A stretch of DNA of 64,000 bases from Pomphorhynchus laevis (GCA_012934845.2 WNNJ02000366.1:1-64000); one strand, 5' to 3'. Positions 22,771 to 35,035 are shown, counted from the first letter of the stretch. The notes: generated from the sequence alone by a model not told the origin. A program made the numbers and translations.

Positions 22771-22964
22771 TACTCGGTTGGATGTTCTTGAAATAGTTGT
22801 TTGTATTTACTTTAGATTGTAATTTGCTAGAACACATAAATTTTCTTGAAATTTTCTGCAAACCTAATGACATAGGTATTTGCATCGATATAGGTAACAT
22901 ATACATATCACCGGAATAATATAATTATTGCGGTTGAAATAAATTATTCTTGGGGTTAAATATT

Positions 22965-23900
22965 CCATCTCAAAGATTAGATTTATCAAGAACAAAAATA
23001 GACATGAAATTCGGATCGCGTTTGCTAGTGCTTCTATACATTTCGCCCATACTAACAAAAGCTGTGCAAACCCCTTTCTTGAAGCTAACTTGCAGTTTCA
23101 GCTGATCAATACAGACGATTGCACTTATTCGTACTATGATCGGTGCCACAAATGGTGTAAGTGGTGTTCATCCTGTTCTGCCTTTAAGCGTTGTGATACA
23201 TGTTCGAAATATAATCACTCTTATACTTTTTGCAAAGGTAATCTAGCATGTTCAAACTGTAGCAGGGACCAGCATACGTGGTTCAGAAAATGTTCCCACT
23301 TTAAGAGCAATCATAGAGGCACATGGCGTCTTATGGTAATCCCTCCACTTTTCGAGAAGAATCAAACCAAAAACAATAAATGATTACAAACAACATGGGA
23401 GTAATTACTAAATTAATTGATTACAAACACAACATATTAATTAAACAAATTCAAGAAATGGTTGTTAATATGGTTCCTGTTCATTCCCTAGAGAGACTGT
23501 TAGGATTGATATACCAAAATCTAACAAAAGAACAGCATCCGCAAATTCCTCTGATACTACGCTGACTCTTTGTAAGAAGGGAAAAATGAGAGAAAAAACC
23601 TCTTAGCGAAATGTTTATGCTCATCCGTCTTGTAGCAGGGTAAAAGTTGGGTTCGTTGTTGGGTTGTGCAGTTGGAAGGGCAACCTTCCTGATGTTGAGT
23701 CTAACTAGTTGTACAATTTTTCGCCCGTAAGCCTACTCAATGGAAAGTAATCAAGGCCCTTTTTCACTGAACATTCTTTAGTGGAACTCGAAAGGTGCTT
23801 CACTTTTTGTATTTTATCTGGTCGAGATGCAGACGTTATTGTTCTTCAGGAAACTAAGTATATCTGGTCACCTCAGGACATTTCTCGATATATACTACTG
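22965..23900 (+). mobile_element. Jockey-like LINE, decayed copy B
   Basis: The part of ORF1 before the knuckles is frameshifted (CANPFLEANLQFQLIN text at about 23065-23110). An open piece follows at 23090-23380 with YYDRCHKWCKWCSSC, CDTCSKYNHSYTFC and CSNCSRDQHTWFRKCSHFK, three knuckle-like units in the order of copy D. ORF2 begins near 23740 (MESNQGPFSLNIL). The copy stops near 23900, where Ty3/gypsy-like sequence begins. Confidence 0.75.
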
Positions 23901-23904
23901 CATA

Positions 23905-26500
23905 AAATCAACCAAAAGCACAATAAAAATGTTATATAAAGATTTTTGGCAAAAGCGAAAAATTAAAACTCGTTCATTTGCAATAAACTCTTTCGGCGTT
24001 ATGACCAGCATAAAGATAGCGGATGTCGTTCCACCTTATAATGGCACAAATGACGTGGAGTGCTGAATCAGTAAATTAAACATGATTGTACAACTCCAGA
24101 AATAGTGGACGAAGCAACTTTGGTTACTGTTGACTGGCGTCTCGTGCAGCAGTCCTTAAAATGACAATAAAAGAACTGAAAGACCCAGTAGTGCTAAAAA
24201 ATAATTACGTCGTATATTCGGAGAAAACCCCTTTATGTCATATCAATAGCTGAAATAAGATGGAATGATGCATTTGTCAGCAGACTTCGACGACTTGCTA
24301 AAATTACGGATGCCGAAATCGATACGTTTCTTAGGTTAATAATCATAATGTCATTTTCATTAGTTGCAAATAAGGATCTACGAACAAAATCTTAATCAAA
24401 ATCAAAATTTCGATCCTTAAGGATCGAAATCAAATAAAGATCGAAAAATTAAAAAATAAGGATCGAAACGTGCAGTATAGTGTCACTTGTAGGTTATGCA
24501 AGAGCAATCATAAAATCCGGAACTTAAAAGGTGGTGTTGCTCTCCGCTCAATTTAGTTCCACTTGATAAAATATGTTCAAGATACATCAACAAGATCAGT
24601 ATTACCAAGAAAAAGTCAGGCGTCGAGCGAAACGTATTACATGTTTCCGATGTGGGCAACAATTCTAGTTGTAGTTGAGAGCAGAAGCGGAACTGCACTT
24701 ATCGACACGGGCTTCACAGCATCGATCATTGTTGATAGATTCTTCTTAGATTCCTATTATAAACAGAATGCTTATATTTCAGCCTTCGACGGACGGATCA
24801 TTAATTGCAAAGTCGACAATTATTCGGGTCTAAGAATATGGCAAAAAATTGTGGTAAATGCTATAGTTAGTTCTCAGCTATTAAGCGGGGTTCATCTGTC
24901 ATTCTTGGAATAGATGGTGTAACACAGCTTAGTGATGCTACGATTCGTAATGGTAATATTTGTTTTTCTAACCCAATGGCAGAGATGATAAAGGCGAACG
25001 TAAGTTAAATTTCTAAAACAGCCAATCAGAATCGTTGCTGACCATTGACGATGAAGATTTTTATCGCAAATTTTATGGAAAGGGATGGGAAATGGTATGA
25101 AAGTGAAAATCAGCAAATGACGGAATAATTAATAGTACTTCTCATTTTAGTGGCTGTGGTGGGTGTTGAAAGTTGATTTAACGAGGATATACACCAATGG
25201 ATTAGATAAGAAATTTTAAGATGTTGCCAAGAACCTGACACTTGCGGAATTATTCCGCTAATGACTGAGATACAAGATAATTAGAATATAGTCAAACCGG
25301 TTATGGATTTTAGAGAATTGAACAAGTATGTTTAATCTCATAGGGCATGGATATGTCTGTAAGTGGTGAAACTTTGAAGAATCGCCACAGAACGTGTGGA
25401 GGGAAGGAGAATATTGATTTGAAATCAGCATATTTGCAGATAAGAGTTTGGTTAGATCATTGGAAATATTTAATTGTGAGGTATATGAGTCAATGTTATT
25501 ATTTTACTAGACTTGGATTTAGACTGCGTTCAGCTCCTTGAATTCTTAATAGGATCCTACAGGTATTCCTTCAACAGGAGGTGATCTCTCGTTTGGAAAG
25601 GTTTTGGGGTTGAGGCAAAATAGTCAAGTAGTATAGTAAATAATCGTATTATTGCAATGGATTTTAGAATGGTGAAAATGGTGTCGAGTTCCACCTTGTA
25701 AATCAAATATCGTGTACAGGTTCGTTAACATCCAAATTGTGCCGTCGGGAATTATTTTTAATATGTGGGCAATTGGTGGCGCACTTTTAATTGTCGGATG
25801 GTTACGTCTCGTGTACAGTTACATTAAGCGATTTGAAGGAAACACATTAGAAAAAAATGGATACCTGTGTAAAAGAAAAGTTAGAGGAAGTTTTGCTGGC
25901 AGTAAAGCAAAAAGATCGAATGTGAAGTAGATGGTATGTGGTTAAAATTGATGGGGTAGTATAGTACGATTCCAGTTCGTTGCTAATTGGCGTAGCACTT
26001 CAGATTGGTGATCTTGTTTTAGAGGACATAACGTGGTTACAAAAGGATCATAGAAGTTTACATACAAATGTATTTGAATTGGATGCAGTGGTTTAAGGAG
26101 TAAACATGACATTGAAATGAAGTGTTAAGCAGCTTTAAATTTACTGCGACTCAGTTATCGTTGTTTATTGAGTGCTCAGTGCCCTTGATTAAATTCATCG
26201 AATAAAGACAAATAAGACATCTGAAATGCTGGCTCGGCATCGATTACAGAAGGATATGGAATAAATGTATTAATCCAATCTCGGAATAATAAAGCAGATG
26301 AACTTACATGAGTGCCCAAATCATAGCTGTGGATAAATTCAGTAAGCTCGACATGTGTAGATGGTAAATAAATTACACTAACCGCATCATTATGGATTGA
26401 TCGGACCCTAAGCTTAGCGATAATAGTGGAAAAATATGTTCGACGTGATGAAATATAGCAATTACAAAACAATGCATTCCATGTAGAATAATCAATCCGG
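23905..26500 (+). mobile_element. Ty3/gypsy LTR retrotransposon, decayed copy 1
   Basis: Broken Gag-like text (RRLAKITDAEIDTFLRL, about 24275-24335) is followed by an aspartic protease piece at 24563-24913. That piece has ALIDTGFTASIIVDRFF (the DTG catalytic box). PVMDFRELNKYV near 25295-25335 and ENIDLKSAYLQIRV near 25405-25450 mark the reverse transcriptase. Near 25975-26100 GVALQIGDLVLEDITWLQK, HTNVFELDAVV and a later TDS-like site suggest RNase H. Stops occur throughout. No LTRs are identified. The copy abuts LINE copy B on its left. I see no integrase. Confidence 0.7.
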
Positions 26501-27329
26501 CACCTCTTCGATTATTGACAGGCAATCTTGGAGTCGCTTACAATTGAGAACACTTAGCGATTGAGTCAATCATTATCGTCAACGACTTCATATCACTCTG
26601 ATAGATTGTGGTCCATGTCTCTTTGAAGTAACCTACAAATAATACGTGAAAACTTAAACTAAATATTTGTGAGCGCAGACCTCCGTTTGAGCTACTCACT
26701 GATAAAAGCTCCTCGTATCCGTCGAATTTGGTTAAGATATATTGCGAAAACCGGAATGTGCTTTTGATGTTTTGACCGACATATCAATCACGAGGAAACG
26801 GAATTTGTGAAAATTCCGTTTCCTGCTCAATACGCTGCTCAAACATCAGAAAGTATGGGCAAAGCCTCCTGAAGCACGATACCATATAACGTAAAAAATG
26901 TAACGTCACTGGAAGCACGAAGCCTTAGACGGTTGAAATTGATTATACACCTATAAATCTATATCATGAAATATGGAATTTGATAGTGATAATCGAGCAG
27001 ACGCTGTCCGGTCACCGATATCGGCTAGACCAGCATGAAGAATTAAGTTACCAGTATGATTACAATTATAAGGTTGATGTATCATAACTGCGAAGGAAAA
27101 CAATCAATAAAGAGTAAATATATGTCAGAAGGGGATGTAACGTAGACAGTGCATCACAAGATGCAGCGGAATATCAATCGAACGACATTATTGCTGACTG
27201 CCATTATTACTAATGATTATTTGTCTTTTGTGTGTTTTGAACTTACCGGTTTCATGTCAAATATCATCACTGCCAAATATCTTTAAGCCAAGATTAGCAT
27301 ATAGGAGTGACAGAAGTCAAAAAAGAATT
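26501..27329. other. Unassigned sequence with a short perfect hairpin at 26793-26825
   Basis: No recognised coding sequence; it may be further LTR-element remains. At 26793-26825 the blocks GAGGAAACGGAATTT and AAATTCCGTTTCCT face each other across a three-base loop, a nearly perfect 14-bp hairpin. Confidence 0.5.
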
Positions 27330-27730
27330 CTAGGCCTGGGAAAACAAACCTGCTACTGAATCTAGGACTTGCAATGATAAACGATGTGCATGTTGTGCTG
27401 AAATGAATCACTCATGAACATTTAAAAGTACGCACACAGGTCTTACATACACTGTAAAGAGCAATTCTAATTGCAAATCCGAAAACCTTGTATATTTGGC
27501 AACATGCCATAAGTATAATCAACAATACGTTGGTGAGACTTCAAACCAGATGAATATCAGAACAACCACACGTAGATCAGACATGAACGCCAAAAGAGGA
27601 AGAGATGGTGCTGCTAATCACACAATTGACAATCCGGAACATAGCATGAGAGTCAGTATAATTGAAAATTACATAGATGATACGACAAGAAGAAAAAATG
27701 TGAGCAGAAATGGATTGCACAGCTAATGAC
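27330..27730 (+). mobile_element. Penelope-like element C-terminus: linker and GIY-YIG endonuclease
   Basis: The linker CNDKRCACCAEM lies at about 27372-27405. The GIY-YIG domain follows with ENLVYLATCHKYNQQYVGET at about 27480-27540, RRSDMNAKRG, NHTIDNPEHSMRVSIIENY and a stop at 27724. GIY-YIG nucleases of PLEs nick the target for reverse transcription. The RT part is absent. A hammerhead-like relic follows at 27880-27907. Confidence 0.75.
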
Positions 27731-27879
27731 GACAAGCACTTAAATGCATTTCATAACTGCACTATTCCATAAGCATTAGCATTTTAACAGCGTTATATTC
27801 TTCCCGAATCAAACGTCAGAACGTAATGGAAAAGCACGGAACAGTAATATTTTTGTGTGCTAACAACTATAGTGACGAA

Positions 27880-27907
27880 CTGAAGAAAATATAAAAACCG
27901 AAAGCTT
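27880..27907 (+). ncRNA. Decayed hammerhead ribozyme core in PLE 3' region
   Basis: CTGAAGA (27880-27886, fits CTGANGA) and GAAA (27900-27903), followed by AGCT and T. The stem II arms no longer pair. The motif lies about 150 bp after the GIY-YIG stop, as in the other PLE copies here. Confidence 0.4.
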
Positions 27908-27939
27908 TTCAAATAATCAAATTCTTATTTTCTCGGTTT

Positions 27940-28669
27940 TATTAATAATTTTATTATATATATCACTGTTTTTTTATGAGGAGGCATAAACACCAGGCAA
28001 ATAGAACCGAATTATTCTCGCAATATTCAAAATCGCTACGTAGGCCCAGTCATTTTATGTGAGGACACACTTCAACAACGGTAGACGCGTTTGCTCTAAC
28101 AAAGCCCATCAGTACCGTGACTTCAATAATCATCCATAGGCACCTTAACACACGCTTAAACAATGTCTAAAGCTTGAAAAACAGAACTACCCTTGATCTG
28201 AATCACCAGAGGAAATATAGCATAAGCTCTGTGCATGGCAGTGCGTATTACGGTTTAACCATGCATCAGGCACTAAATTCATTTTAATAGAAATGCTATT
28301 TTACAGGGACACTTTCAAGCGTACAAATATATAAAATATAATTTGTTGTTACACCTGCCCTGGGACACACAATGGTGTACTCTTAAAAAATCACTGGTTT
28401 CCTCATGAAGAGGCATAAACACCACGCATCATTCTATATATCCTTAACAGATCAACAAATAGAACCGAATTATTCTCGCGATATTCAAAGTCGCTACGTA
28501 TATATAATATAGTCGTATAACATAATATAATAATTATAGTCGTAAATATAATATAATAATTATATTATATATAATATATAATATAATATATGGTCACTAC
28601 CTATATATAATTGAAATAAAAATGTTATAGTATTAAAAATGTCAAATTAAAATATTATTTATTGAAATA
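27940..28669. other. AT-rich sequence with a direct repeat
   Basis: GAGGCATAAACACCA and AATAGAACCGAATTATTCTC followed by GCTACGTA occur at about 27980-28043 and again at 28410-28500, a diverged direct repeat about 440 bp apart. Nothing coding is seen. The right end is a TATAAT-type simple repeat. Confidence 0.5.
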
Positions 28670-29155
28670 TAAAATAAAAGTCATATTTTATGAATTAACT
28701 AATAAATAACAGACGTTGTATTAAAAAAAGGATTAGAGGTCATCATGAAGAACTGCTATGCTATCAGATTTTGGCCCATATTAGTCAACCCAATAGCAGC
28801 GGGGCCAAACATGTGCTGATGACGTATTTCCTCTGACGAAATTTGATTATCTAGTATCATATTCCAAAATAAAGTATATTATTTATTATTCACCCATAAA
28901 AATTTTCCGCTAATAATTTTAAATTTATTTTTAATAGTATTTTGTTTATTTATATATTGATGATATTTTTTATTTTAACCTCGTTTAAAATATGCATTTA
29001 TTAGATTATTTAAATGATTTTGAAGAAAGCCAATATTGTTACAAATGGTTGCAATTCTTAAAATTTTATTTTGTAATGTAATATATTATATGGTATACGT
29101 GAATGCTCATACAAAAATATGTTTCTTGTAAATTTGAATGTAATAATCGTTTAAA
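28670..29155 (-). mobile_element. AT-rich PLE 3' end joined to an R repeat
   Basis: 28975-29155 is the 3' end of the AT-rich PLE RT read on the minus strand (the same text as 12070-12260). On the plus-strand left it joins, through AAAATTTTCCGCTAATAATTT, to an R repeat at 28690-28870. The same join occurs in the opposite orientation at 61300-61560. I infer that R is the terminal region of this PLE family. Confidence 0.7.
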
Positions 29156-29269
29156 ATAACAGCGTTTTTATAGAAAAATTTCTGACATTTGTCGTACTGT
29201 CTTGATAACTTCATGCCAGGCAGGCGTAAATACTGAAATATCACGCTACTACTTATCACGGAAGCAGCA

Positions 29270-30010
29270 TTGGCAACCCTCATCCGCTCGTGCGCTCCAT
29301 TATGCATGGTGCATTTCCCCGCTGTACGGCTACGCTGATCCGTTGGAACAGGAAAGCACGGTCTCGGGGTTCGGAAGTCGCGCGGATTAAATGTGTACCG
29401 AGTTCATGAAAGAACGTGAGAGACACTAACCCGATCGCCCCTTGTTTTCAACTGCCACTAATATGAACATATATTGGCGGATGTTAATGTAAGCATATTT
29501 GTGGACTTTCTTAGTTTCGGCGTTCTTTGCCACACTAGCCGCGCTATATAACGAACTGCTAAGGTTGCTGGGTGTTGTGGTATCTACACATGTGAAGTCC
29601 CGCAGTAGCAGTTTACCTGACGACCAGGGAATCAGAGTTCCACCGTCAGGTCTTTTGCCGTCAACCCTGCGGACTCCTGTAGGCTCCAAACAGGAAGGGA
29701 AGCCAGCGGACGTCAATGCCTTATTAAGTAGAATGTTAGCGTCGCATGACGGGAATGGCGAGACTTTGATCAGCAACAGTCCAGCCCGTGAGTCTACACG
29801 TTATCAACTTCCTTTTCGCAGATGCACCGATACGGAGCACAAAACCGGATTCCCAATCGGATTGCTACGATGACGGTAATGCTAGCGTCATCCATTCGAA
29901 TGTCTAATGAGCTAACGGGAATGGCGTTCAGCAAATCACCAGCGTGATCGCTACGCACTGCTAGCAGCCTGGCGCGGGACTCGGTAGCGTTCGCTGAGTT
30001 TATAAGAGCC
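29270..30010 (-). pseudogene. Second retroelement C-terminal restriction-like endonuclease domain, frameshifted
   Basis: Read on the minus strand: LLAVRSDHAGDLLNAIPVSS, RLGIRFCAPYRC and an HGLDC-type cysteine/histidine block (about 30000-29800), then FPSCLEPTGVRRVDGKRPDG, LLLRDFTCVDTTTPSNLSSS and KKVHKY (29745-29480). After a frameshift near 29435, FFHELGTHLIRATSEPRDRA and FLFQRISVAVQRGNAPCI end near 29285. These are the ordered motifs of the PD-(D/E)XK-type C-terminus found on many animal retroelement RTs. At least one stop and two frameshifts. Its base composition is clearly less AT-rich than its neighbours, suggesting a different source or age. Confidence 0.75.
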
Positions 30011-30209
30011 GCTTGTTAGACCGAATAAATAGAATATGTCCAATGTTTCTGGTGTTCTTTAAGCACTCGACACTATCTTCATCATTTCAATGTTTCTGGT
30101 GTTCTTTAACATCGTTTAAATAGTTGTTTTCCATTTTCTTTTATTGATATCATTATTCTTTTATTGAGTTTTAATTCATTCTTTATATTATTGTTTATTT
30201 ATATATTTT

Positions 30210-31700
30210 ACTATTTTCCGCTTGATGTTATTTTTATAGTAACTAGCTTAAAATATGTATCTATAAAATTATTTAAATGATTTTGAAGAAAGCGAATATC
30301 ATTACATATTGTTGCAATTCTTAAAATTTCATTATTTAATGTATTATATTTTATATTATATGGTATGCATGAATGCTCATGCAACAATATGTTTCTTGTA
30401 AATTTAAATATAATAATCGTTTAATTTAATCGTTTTATTTTCTTTTATTGATATATACTTTCTATATCATTAATATTTGTCTTATATTTGTATTATTGTC
30501 ATCTTTATGATATAAATAAATAGTAGTTTTAGTTATTGTTAATTTTATGTTCATATCTAGATATACACCTTTATCATAAATATTGGTTTTATTAAGAATG
30601 AGGCTTTCTAGATAAATTTGTCCGCTGATTGAATTAGAATTATTATTAGAATTAAATACACATATATCATCAATGTATCGAAACATATATTTCATATATT
30701 TCTATTGTTTAGATTTAGTTTTTACCCAATTATGAACAAATTCAAATTGCGATATAAAGTAATAGTAGTTTTAATTGACGTTAATTTAATGTTCATATCT
30801 AGATATATACCTTCTTTATCATAAATATAGGACTTATTAAAAATAAGGATACCTGAATAAATTTGTTCACTTATTAAATAAAATTATCACACTTAAATAC
30901 ACATTTATCATCAATGTATCGAAACATTTATTGCATATCTTTATATTAATATCTTTATGAATTAATACTGAAATAGTGTTTTATGCCAGTATTAATTTCG
31001 ATTACCTTGCAATATTTTTTAAAGTGTGCTTTAATTACTTTAAGTATTTTATTCATATAAACCGAAAGCGGTTTTGATGTACATTTTAAAGCATTACATA
31101 TGCACCTTGGTTTTATTAGATTTTTGTAATTTCTAATTTCAATACAATTGATTTTACTGTCGAGGAATTGTTTATATGCCTCGTAGAGGTTTAGGTTTGA
31201 GGAAATATGATGGAAATCGACGTTCAGTTTGTAAAACAGGATAAAATATTCGTTTAAATTAAGCGTTATTATCCCAAATTATTCTCTTTCTAATAGTTTT
31301 TGATTTAACATTGCCTTATTTTCTTCGATAATATGTTCTAAAATATATAATTTACCGTTTTTAATATCATGTCCAATTAATCTCATATGTTTATGAAATA
31401 TAGTTTACTATTATGCTGTATATTATATATGTGTTACCTAAACCTAGTTTTTAACATTTGGTATGTTTTTCCTATATATTGCAATCCACATGTGCATTGT
31501 ATTAGATACACTACACCTGCGGTATTGCAGTTACAATTTTATTTTTAATATTTAATGAAAAAAATTGTTTGTCGTTACAAAGCAATTATTATTTATAACA
31601 TCACAAGCTTTACAACTTTGTCTGTTAACGAAAAACGTGTACTGTCAAATTATAAAATAAAGAATTTATAGTTTTTAATATATAAGCTATACATTATATT
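30210..31700 (-). mobile_element. Rearranged AT-rich PLE fragments including a GIY-YIG domain
   Basis: On the minus strand, from high to low coordinates: NCNTAGVVYLIQCTCGLQYI followed by GKTYQMLKTRF (GIY-YIG, about 31540-31420), preceded by the linker RQSCKACDVI (about 31625-31590). Then comes an RT scrap KCTSKPLSVYMNKILKVIKA (about 31090-31030), a further scrap, and RT motif C MFRYIDDICVF in the frame 30695-30462. An RT C-terminal scrap with HEHS-like text lies near 30390. GIY-YIG precedes RT here, the reverse of the normal order, so several copies or a rearrangement are joined. Confidence 0.7.
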
Positions 31701-31705
31701 TGTTG

Positions 31706-32293
31706 TTATTTTTGTTGATTTGTTTGTTGTGAACAGTGACTTGTAATAATTGTTTCTAAACTTAACTCACTACGTTCATATGTTGGATTTACATTTAAAT
31801 CATTAGAATTAACCTCTTTCATTAGTATATCATAATAAAGCTTTTTGCATATGAAGACAATGTTATTAGTAACTTTATCAATAGTTGTTATTATATAGTT
31901 ATCCTTTAATTTAGTAAGTTCTTTATACATATCTTTATTAATTTTATCTTTCCTTTTGTAATTGTTTGTTATTTTCATTTTATTTTTAATTTTATCAAAT
32001 ATATAATCTTTCCAAATGTTTATCTTAGATATATTCGAGCTTTCACTATTAATCAGCTTACTAAAGTAATCATTTAAGTTATTATATAACGAATTGTAAA
32101 TTTTATTTTTGTCGTTGTTATTATTTAATCTATATTTATACCCTTTTGATAGCAGCTTTCTTAATTCACAATTTTCAATTAATTCTAGATTATGGGTACA
32201 TATATGTTCATTTATTTTATCAAAACTAAGACTTTTACAATTGCATTCTGTTTCCATTATGTTTCTAATATTATCGTTACATATAGATTTCAA
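31706..32293 (-). pseudogene. PLE N-terminal domain, open 195-residue frame
   Basis: Encodes IRNIMETECNCKSLSFDKIN, HICTHNLELIENCELRKLLS, KGYKYRLNNNN and, near the end, LKDNYIITTIDKVTNNIVFI followed by CKKLYYDILMKEV. The last block is the start of the RT fingers in PLEs. The plus-strand copy at 59945-60300 has the same text in decayed form. The ORF runs into unrelated residues at its C-terminus, where the RT should continue. The sequence up to about 32640 is a further decayed 5' extension of the same family. Confidence 0.65.
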
Positions 32294-32689
32294 TTCTTTA
32301 TTATAATTACAAATTTTTCGTCCTAATGGTGGTAGGAGTTTATACCTTATTTTAGGAATATATTTACTTAAATCTGACCCTATTATTTCTTTACTTTTAG
32401 AATTATCTAAAAGTCCGGCTATATTTATGATATCTATACGTTTGTTAATGAAGTTTATGGTTAATGCCTATTTTCTATTGTTATTATTAACATTTATTGT
32501 ACGATTATAGTATTTTGTATTACAATAACTGTCTATTATACAACTTAGCCTATCATAGTCGTTAATTAATTTTTGATTTATTGAACATATGATACCTTTA
32601 GAAAAACTTCTTATATTTACATAAAGATCTTTAGCCTATTATCTCTTAAAAGCTGTTTTAATATTTCTAATTGTTATAATATTGTATTG

Positions 32690-33250
32690 ATCTATATATT
32701 TTACTATTTTCTGTTTGATTGTATTTTTATAGTAACGTAGTATAAAATATACATCTATTAAATTATTTAAATGATTTTGAAGAAAACCAATATCATTACA
32801 TATTGTTGCAATTCTTAAAATTTCATTATTTAAAGTTTTATATAATACGATATAAATTTATAGTACGATATAAATTAAAAGTGGTTTTAATTGATGTTAA
32901 TTTAATGTATATATCTGGATATATACTTCTTTATCATTAATATTGGTTTTGTTAAGAATAAGGCTTTCTGGATAAATTTGTTTACTAATTGAATAAAAAT
33001 TATTAGAATTAAATACACATATATCATCAATGTATCGAAACATATTTCATATATTTATATAGTTTAGATTTAGTTTTTACACCGCTATGAAGAATTTCAT
33101 CTTCTATAAAGCATAAAAATTTATCAGATATAATTGAACCTCCTATTGCAGCATATTTTTTGTTTAATATTTTTTGTCTAATTTTTAATAACTTTAATTT
33201 ATCGAAATATTTGAGGATTCTATTAAATCCGATATTATGGGTTATATCGG
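32690..33250 (-). mobile_element. AT-rich PLE fragment, RT region
   Basis: Minus-strand text repeats that of 12640-11990, including the YIDDICVFNSNN region (about 33040-33000) and the tail with AATGATTTTGAAGAAA. Frames are broken. Confidence 0.6.
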
Positions 33251-34649
33251 AATTTTGAAGTATCCTGGAAATTCGATAAATATACTGGTTTAGTGTAGTT
33301 TTTCTATACCATAGTTTTTCTTAGTTTTTATCTCGATTTGATTGTGGAGCTCTCTGTGTTTAATTTGATTAAAATTAAATAAATTTGTACTCAATTATAG
33401 ATTATTAAACGTTTCGAAATACTTTTAAACTTTTCGAAAGTATTAAGCAGAAGGTCTAGAAAATTTAAGTTTAAAATTCAGCAAATTTAAAAGTCATCCA
33501 ATTTTTTTGTAATTATCTCTAAATCGTGTTGTGAGGCATAAGACTTTTATTTTCACCATAAAAACAAATTTTTAAAATTTATTTATCCGACTCTCAAACT
33601 GGAAACTTTGTTAGAAAGTTGCTTTAATTTCACAGCAGCACCGTATGGACGAAAACAAACTTTTCCAAAAAATACTCAGGTCAGCATTCTAAGTTTTGAT
33701 TATGGATCGACAATATGGGATTGAACAGGAAATAATATGTTGCATACCGTCTTTAGCAGCGAGTTTAGAATGCTGATTATCTACTGGGTTCGTACAACGA
33801 TAAAATAATATCAGCAACATTAAATATATTTAGGCGAAACAGTTAGTTTAAGGTATATTCTTATTGGTAAAAATATCCTTTAATATATGTGGCTTTCTAG
33901 TATGCGCACCTTCTAACACTCATTATTTAATGAATAGTAAAATCAATGAATTGTTGTGAATTTTGGTTTATTATTGCGTACTTATAATTGCATTCGGTGA
34001 ATTACAATTTTAGTTATTTAAACGGTGAAGTTTATTTTAATAGTAATCGGTTAATAAAGTTTTAATAACTAATGATAATTTAATTATAATTAATAAATAT
34101 AAGTTAATATTATATAAATTAATAAGTGATCGTATTTATTCAAACTTTCGACTTTATGAAGCATCTAGAAAATGAAATAAAACTAATAAATCAATCTATT
34201 CAAAAATTCATTGAGACAGATAATTTTGAATAATGGATTGTCTGAATTTGGATAGTTTATTGAATTACCTTAATTGTTTCTTTTACTATTTGTTTTGTGC
34301 TCAAACTTGAAGACGAACTTTAATAATAAAATAACAGCACATGTGTAGCTCCAGTCCAGGTTCGCTAAGCCTGTAGACAGTTAATAACCGTCTCTCTAAC
34401 GTTGCAAAGCCATTCAAAAAGTTCGAAGAGTTCGAACGAACCCTTCATATTTCCTATTGATGGCAGGATTTTCTTTCTTAATCAGCAACGATTCGAAGAT
34501 TTGAAGGTTGTTGACTATAATATTGATTATTATGAACTTGACTTTGCATGATGCTTACAGTATTTGTTTGTTGTTTTACAGATCTATTTAATAAAACCAT
34601 TTATTGACTCTACTATAATATATCAATTTATTGAATGAATTAATGAATA
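33251..34649. other. Unassigned AT-rich sequence
   Basis: No coding sequence or repeat recognised. Part of it may be the 5' region of the Ty3/gypsy copy that starts near 34650. I could not identify a long terminal repeat. Confidence 0.35.
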
Positions 34650-35035
34650 AATTTCAAAGACATTAAACTATTAACATTGATCCGGGCAATGCGAAAACTA
34701 CCGATGAATGGATATATTGGAAAACGCGCTTAACATAGTTTCTCTCAGTCGTTACAGAACTAACTGAGGAACAAAAGCTTTCTGTACTGATTAAAATTAT
34801 TAGTGGTTCACTTTACTCGCGAATCGATGATTATAAACGTTTCAGACAGCCTTTATAAAAATGGAGTCAATTTATTGTCTATCAACAGACAAACGCAAGA
34901 TTAATATGTCGATCTTTATTTCCAACGTTTACAAAATCGAACTAAAGAATGAGATTTGACCGCTGTATCAGTTTAAGATTATCTTAAAGAGTACGTACTT
35001 GCTAAAGCTCCGACCTAACAAAAGCCTACATAGAA
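34650..35035 (+). mobile_element. Ty3/gypsy Gag-like fragment
   Basis: Translated text includes NIDPGNAKTTDEWIYWKTRL, ELTEEQKLSVLIKIISGSLY and SRIDDYKRFRQPL, the pattern of CsRn1-like Gag (DP...A..W..W ... L..L ... Y). It is cut off by LINE copy C at about 35036. Matching reverse transcriptase resumes at about 37690, so the LINE may be nested inside this element. Confidence 0.65.

Larger units (their letters stand above)
18510..22804 (-). mobile_element. Nearly complete L2/CR1-type LINE
   Basis: A two-ORF non-LTR retrotransposon on the minus strand: ORF1 at 22770-21634, ORF2 at 21597-18667, a short 3' untranslated region and a pentamer tail at 18516-18540. Possible flanking 7-bp duplications ATTTACT at 18503-18509 and 22805-22811 would fix the ends, leaving about 34 bp of 5' leader. 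They are short enough to be chance. The only disabling lesion I see is one in-frame TAA in ORF2. This is by far the youngest-looking autonomous element in the window. Confidence 0.85.

Noticed and set aside
26176-26472. Minus-strand 98-codon frame as a gene
   Set aside because: It overlaps the gypsy RNase H remains read on the plus strand and has no recognisable motif.
28816-28860. Hammerhead ribozyme in the R repeat (CTGATGA ... GACGAAA)
   Set aside because: Stem II would be only 2-3 bp and the motif is not kept in the other R copies (CTAATGA ... TGGAAT at 5722, unrelated at 4460).
29499-29873. Plus-strand 124-codon frame as a gene
   Set aside because: The opposite strand carries the clear nuclease-domain motifs, so the plus frame is a shadow.
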